Source: Candidatus Baldrarchaeota archaeon | GTDB taxonomy: Archaea > Asgardarchaeota > Baldrarchaeia > Baldrarchaeales > DXJG01 | Direction of reading: 5' to 3' | NCBI GenBank assembly: GCA_030587435.1 | Contig: JAUQZC010000006.1 | Location: 1-6,980 of the forward strand | DNA: 6,980 nt | In this document: positions 1 through 5,294 of the stretch, one piece after another | Layout: each line of letters opens with the position of its first letter | Numbering within the stretch: position 1 is the stretch's first letter | The notes under the pieces: model-generated | Told to the model about the DNA's origin: nothing | Database searches by the model: none | Seen by the model: only the letters and a program-made list of their open reading frames with translations | Translations under genes and position numbers: made by a program

Positions 1-1007
1 CTAAGAATAGCGTAATGTAAGTTTTTGGTGTTTTTAAACTCAATAATAAGTAATTGATTTTTATAATTTCTTTCTTCTACTAAGGAAAGAGGCTTGATAG
101 GTTTCTTAATAAAGTATTCTTTTGAAGGGTTCACAAGAAATTTTTGAGCTACATGATTAGCGTAAAGATATGCTCTTTTATCGATACTTGCAGCAGCATT
201 TCTGTTTGGATCAGTTGGATCTACAATAATCAAAAAATCTTTTCCAAATTTTGGGTGTTTCCTTAGCTCTTCCGCTTTTCTGCCAAAAAAATCAATTGGG
301 GTTTTAGGTAAACTTTTAAGGTTTAATAGGGTCCTTTCGAACGTCTTGTAAAAGAATATTAATAGTTCTACACTGAACCCCGTAAATCCGCTCCTTCCAA
401 TGGCGCACATATCGCCGTAAGTATAACAAGCCTTTAGAAAAGCCTTTAATAACCTTACTTCATCTCTTTGCTCTTTTGAAAGGTTTTTGTGCACAAACCT
501 AGAGTGGTGAGGTGTCCTATCAACTGCGGTTATCGGGCCACGTTTTAATAATTCTTGAAGTTCTAACCAAAAGCCAGCTAAAATATCTACATCAAAACCA
601 CTAATTTTAGCAGAAAGATATGGATGTTCAGCGTATGTTATTTTTATGTTAGTGCAACCGGCGTTTATAGCTGCGGGTTTAAACCATTCTTCAACAATTA
701 TTTCAAATTCTTTATGTAACTTGTCTCTCATCTCTTTTTTTGAAAGTTTCAAAATATCTTTATAGTCGTTGGGAGATAATGCAACAAAGATGTCTATATC
801 GCTTGCTCCTCTCAGCTGTGTCTGTTTAATACCTGTACTACCTTCTTCTTCGACAAATAGAAATTTGTACCCCTTTTTAATGGCTATTTTCTCGATAGAC
901 TGTTTGAGACGATTAATAATTTCTTTTTGTTTCTCTATTTCATGTTTGGTAGGTTTTATTATTTTTAAGGCTTCGTTTTTTATCTCTCGAATTTTTCTAA
1001 GGTTCAC
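1..1007 (-). CDS. cca: CCA-adding enzyme (archaeal class I tRNA nucleotidyltransferase), 3' end cut by window edge
   Basis: This enzyme adds or repairs the CCA 3' end of tRNA from CTP and ATP without a nucleic-acid template. An open frame of 335 codons runs without a stop to the left edge; the archaeal family is usually about 440-460 residues, so roughly three quarters is present. What I see: the nucleotidyltransferase signature GSTG (56-59) followed by LRGASDIDIF (65-74), giving metal ligands D70 and D72; a third acidic position in FDVD (138-141), probably D141; DRTPHH (163-168), typical of archaeal enzymes; and VDPTDPNRN (262-270), close to the archaeal DPxDPxRN signature. The first 45 residues are a basic helical lead. 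I chose GTG at 1007 because GGTG (1017-1014) lies six bases upstream; an in-frame GTG at 1016 would overlap that site. An in-frame TAA at 1037-1035 bounds the frame. It is divergent from the TatD gene. Family assignment is secure; activity is inferred. Confidence 0.95.
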   Translation of the reverse strand, partial: MNLRKIREIKNEALKIIKPTKHEIEKQKEIINRLKQSIEKIAIKKGYKFLFVEEEGSTGIKQTQLRGASDIDIFVALSPNDYKDILKLSKKEMRDKLHKEFEIIVEEWFKPAAINAGCTNIKITYAEHPYLSAKISGFDVDILAGFWLELQELLKRGPITAVDRTPHHSRFVHKNLSKEQRDEVRLLKAFLKACYTYGDMCAIGRSGFTGFSVELLIFFYKTFERTLLNLKSLPKTPIDFFGRKAEELRKHPKFGKDFLIIVDPTDPNRNAAASIDKRAYLYANHVAQKFLVNPSKEYFIKKPIKPLSLVEERNYKNQLLIIEFKNTKNLHYAIL

Positions 1008-1075
1008 TACATCCACCGTTAGGCAACATATAATTTACATACCTTAAAAGAAGTGTGCTTAATAAGGTGTTGATG
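1008..1075. promoter_or_regulatory. Divergent promoter region between cca and tatD
   Basis: The 68-base gap must hold promoters for both directions. On the plus strand, TATAATT-like sequence at about 1029-1036 would place a transcript start near 1055-1060, leaving a short leader that contains the tatD Shine-Dalgarno GGTG at 1066-1069. On the minus strand, CTTTTAAGG (1050-1042) would place a start near 1020, just before the cca GGTG at 1017-1014. The two candidate TATA elements lie within about 20 bases of each other, so the two transcription complexes might compete. Positions are by eye from archaeal TATA spacing; no mapped starts. Confidence 0.45.
1066..1069 (+). promoter_or_regulatory. Ribosome binding site that decides the tatD start
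   Basis: GGTG lies six bases before ATG at 1076 and only three before ATG at 1073. The same GGTG plus six-base spacing precedes cca, taw1 and the 112-residue gene, so the ATG at 1076 is preferred over the upstream in-frame GTG at 1055. Confidence 0.55.
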
Positions 1076-1831
1076 ATGAATCTAGTTGACATCCACTGTC
1101 ACTTGACAATGAAGCATTTTAAAAACGACCTAGATCAAGTTATTTTAAGGGCTAAAGAAAAAGGATTACTTTTAATTGTAACTTCCTCCATATCACCAGA
1201 CGACTTCTTCTCTTCACTTAAAATTGTTAATAAATACAAAAACTACGTTTACGTCACCTTAGGTCTCCATCCCCCAGGAGTAACGGAAGAAACCTTTAAG
1301 CAAACAATCAAACTTATTGAGAAATATAAGAACAACATTCTAGGAATAGGAGAGGTTGGTCTTGACTTCTATCACGTCAAATCGGAGAGCTTGAGGAGAC
1401 TTCAGCAGAAAACATTCAGAGAATTTATTAGGCTTTCAAAAAGGCTTGAAATTCCACTGGTTATTCATAGTAGAAATGCTATGCAGCTTACTCTTAATAT
1501 ATTAAGGGAGGAGGAGGCCAGTAATGTTATATTGCACTGTTTTAGCGGAAGCACTAAGGAGGCAAAAGTTGCGGTTGAAGAAGGATGGCTTATTTCCATC
1601 CCTACTGCTGTAGCTAATCGTCCGCTTTATCAGTCAATAGCTAAATTTGTTCCATTAAGAAACATGGTCTTAGAAACTGATAGCCCATTTCTCTCACCAT
1701 TTAAAGGTCAGAGGAATGAGCCTGCAAATGTGTACTACGCTGCAGTAAAGGTGGCAGAAATTAAGAGAGAAACATTAGAAAAGGTAGCAGAAATCACAAC
1801 AAGAAATGCTCTTAGGTTTTTTGGATTGTAG
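1076..1831 (+). CDS. tatD: TatD-family metal-dependent hydrolase (probable deoxyribonuclease)
   Basis: TatD proteins are amidohydrolase-fold TIM barrels. Characterised members act as metal-dependent DNases, some as 3'-5' exonucleases linked to repair, but archaeal members are often of unknown substrate. In the 251-residue product I see the full metal-site set: DIHCHL with H7 and H9 at the first strand, GIGEVGLD with E93, VIHSR with H131, LHCFSG with H154, and ETDSPFL with D202. Length matches the family (about 250-260). Start choice: ATG at 1076 has GGTG six bases upstream; the frame extends to GTG at 1055, which would add seven residues and bury that site. It is divergent from cca and ends 9 bases before the stop of the convergent endonuclease IV-like gene, leaving no room for a separate terminator. 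Family call is firm; in vivo substrate is not shown. Confidence 0.93.
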   Translation: MNLVDIHCHLTMKHFKNDLDQVILRAKEKGLLLIVTSSISPDDFFSSLKIVNKYKNYVYVTLGLHPPGVTEETFKQTIKLIEKYKNNILGIGEVGLDFYHVKSESLRRLQQKTFREFIRLSKRLEIPLVIHSRNAMQLTLNILREEEASNVILHCFSGSTKEAKVAVEEGWLISIPTAVANRPLYQSIAKFVPLRNMVLETDSPFLSPFKGQRNEPANVYYAAVKVAEIKRETLEKVAEITTRNALRFFGL

Positions 1832-1840
1832 GATTTTACG

Positions 1841-2731
1841 TTACAACGTTTCGTACATTTTAAGAAGTTGGATTGCATCTTTTTCACGTAATGGACTTTC
1901 ACAAATCATGGTACCAGACACATTAAATTCTTTTATAGCTTTTAGGATAAGTTTTGGGTCTGGACTATTTTGATTGATGGGTAGATGTTTTTTCTCGGAA
2001 CCTTCCCTTATAATTTCTTTCTTACCGGTTAAAAAAGTTTTAAGGGATAGGGTGGGTTGCTGTATGATTGTGAATTCAACGCCAGTAAAGTGCATGTGTA
2101 AATTTTTGAGAACTTCTTTTCCCAGCGCGTTCTCAAGCTTTAAAAGAACTTTTATTACGTCATCTACACTCTTTAATATTCCTCCATTTCTTGCATGAAT
2201 ATGTGCCCAATCAAGAACTATCCTAACTTTGTCGACTTGTTGAGCGACACTAATAAGTTCTTCGAGTTTACCGAATTGTTTATGCTTACCTGTGGTTTCC
2301 AAACCTAAATCTATGCTCTGTATTTCATTTAAGATCTCTTTACAGTGTTTAGCTACTAATTTTATGTGATCTTCCTTTTTTAACCTCTCTTGATACCCTC
2401 CAGGGTGTATAACGACTATATTGCATCCTAATCTTTTAGCAAGCTTCATAACTTTTAGAAGTCGTTTTTTGCCGTATAAATGAAATTGTTTAGAATTGGT
2501 TAAACTAATGGTGAAGGGGGCATGACAGGAGGCATATATTTCGTGTTTTTTAAGTGTTTTTTGAAAACTTTCCATGTATTGTGTGGAGTATGAAGGTAGT
2601 TGATACTGGTACGTCGTAAAGGGTATTTCAAACGCTTTTAGCTCTGGAAAATTATTTACCATGTATTCTAATGCTTCTAGTGGTTCTAAGGTTTTTGTTG
2701 TTCCGCTTGGACCAAATCTTACTTTGTTCAC
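1841..2731 (-). CDS. nfo: Endonuclease IV-like TIM-barrel protein (putative AP endonuclease)
   Basis: Endonuclease IV cleaves DNA 5' of abasic sites with a trinuclear zinc centre in a xylose-isomerase-like barrel. Aligning by eye to the E. coli zinc ligands, I see H70 (SCHAPF), H109 (VIHPGG), E145 (GLETTGK), D174 and H177 (VLDWAH), H214 (MHFTG), H249 (KKHLPI) and E278 (CESP). The ligand equivalent to E. coli Asp229, two residues before H249, is a lysine (K247) here, with E246 next to it; this may be normal for the archaeal branch or may weaken the third zinc site. Length is 296 residues, near E. coli Nfo (285). The start is GTG at 2731 with AAGGAG about ten bases upstream; an ATG at 2750 is out of frame. 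It lies 19 bases downstream of taw1 and is probably co-transcribed with it. Alternative: a sugar-isomerase-like barrel with another substrate. Symbol given by homology only. Confidence 0.8.
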   Translation of the reverse strand: MNKVRFGPSGTTKTLEPLEALEYMVNNFPELKAFEIPFTTYQYQLPSYSTQYMESFQKTLKKHEIYASCHAPFTISLTNSKQFHLYGKKRLLKVMKLAKRLGCNIVVIHPGGYQERLKKEDHIKLVAKHCKEILNEIQSIDLGLETTGKHKQFGKLEELISVAQQVDKVRIVLDWAHIHARNGGILKSVDDVIKVLLKLENALGKEVLKNLHMHFTGVEFTIIQQPTLSLKTFLTGKKEIIREGSEKKHLPINQNSPDPKLILKAIKEFNVSGTMICESPLREKDAIQLLKMYETL

Positions 2732-2750
2732 TGAACGGTCTCTCCTTCAT

Positions 2751-4028
2751 TTACTCTATAATTTTTGTGGATTTTTTGTTCCAGTTTACAGCTATTAACG
2801 CTACTGCACTCGGCTTAAATTGGTCTATAATTGGGAAATTTGCTGCTTCACATATTTTTGATGCAAATTCTACGATGTCTTTGTGTTTTGGTTGAAATGT
2901 CTTGGCGATGTCTTCGGTATTAAGTCCTTTTCTTTTGGCATATTTTGTAAGTCTTAACCGAGCTCCGCCTATGAGGGTAAATCCTTTTACCTCCAAGAAG
3001 TTAGGATTGGCTTTTTCTACGATTTTTGCATATTTTTCTGGTTCAACCATGTTTAGGTTTTTTACTGCAGTTATTCTGATCACTGTTCGGCAGCTTAGAG
3101 ATTCAAGTAGTTCAAGTGTTTGGTTAAGTTTTTCCCAACCGTTTTTGACGTAGGGAACGCATACCTTTTTGTAAATTTTTTCGTTTGGAGCAGGTAGAGT
3201 AACGTATAGTTGAGTTGGAAGCTCGTTCATTTCACTTAATCTTTCAGGGAATGTGCCGTTTGTTACGATAAATGTTGTGAATCCCTTTTTATGGAATTCT
3301 GATACCATTTCATCAATATAGGGGTACATCATTGGCTCGCCAGTCAAGGAAATAGCAGCATGTTTTGGATGTGCTGCTTCTTCCCAAACTCTCTTTACAA
3401 GTTCTGGATTAGCAATTTTTTGTTTAATAATGTCTTCGATGTCCGTAACGGTGCTAATTTTCTTTTTTATTCCCTCCGAGATCATGTATTTTTCTTCTGA
3501 TATTTCGATTACGTATTCTTCTCTTAGAAGGTGTCTTAGTGCGCTTTTAATTTTTCTTTTAGAGAGTTTAGTTTTTGTTGCAAGAGAGTTGAGAGAGAGT
3601 TGTTTTTCTCTAAATAATGCTTCGAGAACTATGACTATGTTTTCGTAATGTTGAAGTAATCTTTTAAGAGGATATTTTTTCTTGACCATTTGTTTTTGGG
3701 CTTCAATCATTTCGTTAACTATCGTTTTAGGGTCGTCAAGGTTTAGTTCTTCTAGGGATGTTTCATCGATTAAGAGACCTACATCGTTAGGGTGAATTCT
3801 CCAACAGTAAATGCATCTGTGGTTACAAAAGATCATGGGGCTATTTTGTAAGCATTGATGGGATTTTATTCCATAGAATTTTTCTTTGTAACAATGTCTT
3901 ATACCTGTGAACATTTTTTGTTCAAACCAGTGACAGGGTTTAATGGCAGAGTGTTTGTGTTTTCCTACTACCACGTAGCCGGGCGTTTTTTCATATATTT
4001 CCATAAATTTTTCTAGAAGCTTGCTCAT
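2751..4028 (-). CDS. taw1: TYW1/Taw1-type radical SAM 4-demethylwyosine synthase with an inserted winged-helix segment
   Basis: Taw1 condenses pyruvate carbons onto N1-methylguanosine-37 of tRNA-Phe, forming the tricyclic 4-demethylwyosine by radical SAM chemistry. In the 425-residue product (numbered from ATG 4028) I see the second-cluster cysteines C32, C46 and C59, the radical SAM CNHRCIYCW with C68, C72 and C75, and CYK with K48 at the position of the lysine proposed to bind pyruvate in the M. jannaschii enzyme. SLTGEP (227-232), VTNGTFP (255-261) and YVTLPAP (275-281) continue the barrel. The C-terminal GGARLRL resembles the family G-S-R-x-RL motif but is altered. Archaeal Taw1 is usually about 300-345 residues; the excess is an insertion near 117-205. 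ATG at 4028 is chosen over GTG at 4040 because GTGGTG then serves as ribosome binding site, six bases upstream. First gene of a probable operon with the endonuclease IV-like gene. The substrate may have diverged. Confidence 0.88.
   Translation of the reverse strand: MSKLLEKFMEIYEKTPGYVVVGKHKHSAIKPCHWFEQKMFTGIRHCYKEKFYGIKSHQCLQNSPMIFCNHRCIYCWRIHPNDVGLLIDETSLEELNLDDPKTIVNEMIEAQKQMVKKKYPLKRLLQHYENIVIVLEALFREKQLSLNSLATKTKLSKRKIKSALRHLLREEYVIEISEEKYMISEGIKKKISTVTDIEDIIKQKIANPELVKRVWEEAAHPKHAAISLTGEPMMYPYIDEMVSEFHKKGFTTFIVTNGTFPERLSEMNELPTQLYVTLPAPNEKIYKKVCVPYVKNGWEKLNQTLELLESLSCRTVIRITAVKNLNMVEPEKYAKIVEKANPNFLEVKGFTLIGGARLRLTKYAKRKGLNTEDIAKTFQPKHKDIVEFASKICEAANFPIIDQFKPSAVALIAVNWNKKSTKIIE
3414..3680 (-). 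other. Winged helix-turn-helix-like insertion inside the Taw1 homologue
   Basis: This segment codes for residues about 117-205 of the product, between the helix after the radical SAM cysteines (MIEAQKQMVKK) and the HAAISLTGEP strand. In ordinary Taw1 these two are joined by a short loop. It reads as helix (ENIVIVLEALFREKQ), helix (LSLNSLATKTKL), recognition-like helix (SKRKIKSALRHLLREEYV), then a beta wing (IEISEEKYMIS), which is the MarR/ArsR-like order. A basic linker helix (ISTVTDIEDIIKQKIANPEL) leads back into the enzyme. The frame stays open throughout and the cysteine and SAM-binding motifs on both sides are intact, so it looks like a domain insertion rather than a gene fusion or sequencing error. 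Assignment rests on sequence pattern only. Confidence 0.65.
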
Positions 4029-4040
4029 TTTTAGCACCAC
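4029..4040 (-). promoter_or_regulatory. Ribosome binding site of taw1, overlapping an alternative GTG start
   Basis: GTGGTG (4040-4035) is followed by six bases and ATG at 4028. Two in-frame GTG codons lie inside the site (4040 and 4037), which would lengthen the protein by four or three residues. I read them as the Shine-Dalgarno because the GGTG-plus-six spacing recurs at three other genes here. Upstream, TATATA (4060-4055) and ATTAAAG-like sequence (4079-4073) are possible TATA elements; only the latter would place a transcript start upstream of the ribosome site. Confidence 0.5.
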
Positions 4041-4280
4041 TGTTTAAATCCAGGTATATAGTTCAATTTTTGCTTTAATTGCATAGAAATTTGTTACCAT
4101 TTACTTGATTGAGTTTAAGATTTAATATTGCAAATTGCGTGATTTTTCACTTTGTTGATATAAATTTTGTCCTCTTATATCTCTATCTAAAACTTAAGCC
4201 AAACTAACTTAATTATTGCAAGATACTACATTTAATTAGGATATGATCGGATATATTGAATTATTTCGCCTTATAAAGCG

Positions 4281-4300
4281 TTTAGATTTTTAATATCTAA
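4281..4300. repeat. Palindromic element, upstream copy (possible operator)
   Basis: TTTAGATTTTTAATATCTAA contains the inverted arms TTAGAT and ATCTAA around a seven-base centre. It matches the element at 4841-4860 at 18 of 20 positions. The two copies lie on either side of the 112-residue gene, about 170 bases before its start and 31 after its stop. A weaker third version (TAATATTCGATATCT) lies at 4334-4348. A repressor or activator site is inferred; AT-rich background makes chance similarity possible. Confidence 0.4.
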
Positions 4301-4307
4301 CTCTACA

Positions 4308-4327
4308 TTGAGCTGCTAGAAGCTCGA
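4308..4327 (+). other. Small inverted repeat / possible RNA hairpin
   Basis: GAGCT (4310-4314) pairs with AGCTC (4321-4325) across a six-base loop; with a U-G and a U-A pair outside, the stem would be seven base pairs if transcribed. It lies in the middle of the gene-free region, richer in G and C than its surroundings. No T-run follows, so it is not a convincing terminator. It may be the trace of a structured leader or small RNA, or chance. Confidence 0.25.
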
Positions 4328-4460
4328 TAACCTTAATATTCGATATCTATCTGTTCCAACTAGGCTTTCAGGGTGGTGGACAATATAGGGTATTGCTATA
4401 GGACATACATTACCTTTTATTTCTATGTGTATAGTTTTTACTTGATAAGTTACAATTGAT

Positions 4461-4464
4461 GGTG
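4461..4464 (+). promoter_or_regulatory. Ribosome binding site that decides the start of the 112-residue gene
   Basis: GGTG is followed by six bases and ATG at 4471. Upstream in-frame starts (TTG 4456, ATG 4459) overlap this site and have no ribosome site of their own, so ATG 4471 is preferred. Confidence 0.55.
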
Positions 4465-4470
4465 ACGATA

Positions 4471-4809
4471 ATGTTGAGTGAAGGAGCGATTAAAAAGATT
4501 AAAGAGCTTCTTGTGAAGGATGATGCCAAAATAGCTATGCTTGAAGTTCTTTCTGATGGTGACTGGCATTCTACGGTTGATTTATGGAGAGCTGCCAGAA
4601 ATGTGCGGAAATTTATGGGAATTGTAGGTGTTGGTGTCGCTCTCCAACAAATACAAGACATTGCTGGTAATGAACTTTTACAAAAAAAGACTGGAGTAGA
4701 AACAGCTGAGTGGAGAATAAATCCACAATTTTTAGATGATTTAAAAAGTTTACTGGATGAGTTAAGAGAGGAAAAGAAAAAGCGCGTGAAGGGCTTAGAT
4801 TTTATATAA
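4471..4809 (+). CDS. Unrecognised 112-residue protein, possibly a winged-helix-like regulator
   Basis: I do not recognise this family with certainty. The product has no signal peptide or membrane segment. After an amphipathic N-terminal helix (LSEGAIKKIKELLVKDD) comes IAMLEVLSDGDWHSTVDLWRA, which resembles the first helix and turn of many winged helix-turn-helix proteins (a helix, then a short 'DGxWHS' turn, then a second helix). A glycine-valine rich stretch (MGIVGVGVALQQIQDI) could be the recognition helix region, and LLQKKTG...AEWRINPQFL looks like a two-strand wing ending in a helix. The C-terminus (LDDLKSLLDELREEKKKR) is strongly charged and may form a coiled coil. It stands alone: divergent from taw1 and convergent with the RAM-domain gene. 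Near-identical palindromes on both sides would fit autoregulation. The coding call is supported by the ribosome site and non-random composition; the function is a guess. Confidence 0.72.
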   Translation: MLSEGAIKKIKELLVKDDAKIAMLEVLSDGDWHSTVDLWRAARNVRKFMGIVGVGVALQQIQDIAGNELLQKKTGVETAEWRINPQFLDDLKSLLDELREEKKKRVKGLDFI

Positions 4810-4840
4810 GAGAGATAACTACAGGTAATTTAACTTGAAT

Positions 4841-4860
4841 TTTAGATATTTAATATCTTA
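4841..4860. repeat. Palindromic element, downstream copy
   Basis: AGATATT-T-AATATCT (4844-4858) is a perfect inverted repeat with a one-base centre. With its flanks it matches 4281-4300 at 18 of 20 positions. It lies in the convergent gap after the 112-residue gene. It could be a protein-binding site paired with the upstream copy, or a weak hairpin at the 3' end of the transcript; no long T-tract follows. Confidence 0.4.
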
Positions 4861-4874
4861 TTAGCCATTTTGAT

Positions 4875-4894
4875 ATTAAACATGATTAAACATG
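4875..4894. repeat. Perfect tandem duplication of a 10-base unit
   Basis: ATTAAACATG occurs twice head-to-tail with no spacer, in the convergent gap between the 112-residue gene and the RAM-domain gene. The ten-base period would put both copies on the same face of the helix, as for paired protein sites, but slippage is an equally good explanation. Confidence 0.5.
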
Positions 4895-4947
4895 AAACTA
4901 ACACCATGTCATCTTAAGTTGTAACTCAGAAAATCTGATGCTTAGGA

Positions 4948-5178
4948 TTATGTAGATATTAGGGTTGTAGTTTGTTCAACACCTGGTATTTTTCGTAGTT
5001 CGTAGATGAAAGTTTGAAGTTGATTGATATGTTCAACTTCAATTCTACAAATTAAATCCCAAGGGCCGTATACTATTCTGGCCTCTTTTACCTCTTTCAT
5101 TTTCCTTATTTCCTCTAGCACAGTGTCTTCTTCTCCCGATTTTACAAGAATTAATACGAATGCTGTTATTGTTGGCAT
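4948..5178 (-). CDS. Stand-alone Lrp/AsnC-type RAM domain protein (amino-acid-binding regulator without DNA-binding domain)
   Basis: The 76-residue product corresponds to the C-terminal ligand-binding and oligomerisation domain of Lrp/AsnC regulators (ferredoxin-like beta-alpha-beta fold) with no helix-turn-helix. I see TAFVLILVKSG (first strand), a helix EEDTVLEEIRKM, VKEARIVYGPWDLICRIEV (the central strand-turn-strand with the conserved YGxxDL turn), a second helix INQLQTFIYELRKI, and PGVEQTTTLIST (last strand), matching the family in order and length. Known members bind amino acids and assemble into dimers, octamers or decamers; some are thought to modulate full-length Lrp proteins. I chose ATG at 5178, with GGAGG nine bases upstream (5192-5188); the in-frame TTG at 5184 is only two bases from that site. 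It is divergent from the nitrilase-family gene. The ligand is not predictable here. Confidence 0.9.
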   Translation of the reverse strand: MPTITAFVLILVKSGEEDTVLEEIRKMKEVKEARIVYGPWDLICRIEVEHINQLQTFIYELRKIPGVEQTTTLIST

Positions 5179-5294
5179 TAGCAAAGCCCTCCATAGGTTA
5201 GGGTCTTATGCTTTTTATCAAAATAACACTTTAAAGGTTTCCCTTAGAGTCTTAAAATATAGTTTTACATTATGTGAATACTGAGGTTTTATAA
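5179..5294. promoter_or_regulatory. Divergent promoter region between RAM-domain and nitrilase genes
   Basis: On the minus strand AAACCTTTAAAG (5240-5229) resembles a BRE plus TATA box; a start near 5206 would leave a leader of about 28 bases including GGAGG. On the plus strand TTAAAATATAG (5252-5262) would place a start near 5283, next to the GAGGT ribosome site (5283-5287) that lies seven bases before ATG 5295. The shared 116-base region allows joint control of the two genes. Confidence 0.45.

Larger units (their letters stand above)
4041..4470. other. Gene-free AT-rich intergenic region between divergent genes
   Basis: No reading frame here looks like a protein. The stretch carries the leaders and promoters of taw1 (minus) and of the 112-residue gene (plus). 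It contains a palindromic element at 4281-4300, a degenerate copy at 4334-4348, a possible small hairpin at 4308-4327, and a locally G-rich word (GGGTGGTGGAC) near 4371-4381. For the plus-strand gene, CCTTTTATTT (4413-4422) is a possible BRE/TATA, giving a start near 4445 and a leader of about 25 bases. Four hundred bases is long compared with the other gaps in this window, so an unrecognised small RNA is possible. I looked for tRNA T-loops and C/D boxes and found none. Confidence 0.5.

Noticed and set aside
769..1047. Plus-strand open frame of 92 codons
   Set aside because: It lies antisense to the N-terminal part of the CCA-adding enzyme, whose motifs are unmistakable; the composition is that of a shadow frame.
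1832..1840. Bidirectional terminator between tatD and the endonuclease IV-like gene
   Set aside because: Only nine bases separate the stops and there is no T-tract or hairpin; termination must occur inside the neighbouring gene or cannot be seen.
4382..4396. Inverted repeat CAATA...TATTG as a terminator or operator
   Set aside because: Five A/T-rich pairs in AT-rich DNA with no T-run; too weak to support.
4041..4470. tRNA or C/D box RNA in the long gap
   Set aside because: No T-loop consensus, no plausible acceptor stem, and no paired RTGATGA and CTGA boxes seen on either strand.
4410..4661. Minus-strand open frame of 83 codons opposite the 112-residue gene
   Set aside because: It has no ribosome site, and the plus-strand frame has GGTG at the right spacing plus a protein-like pattern.
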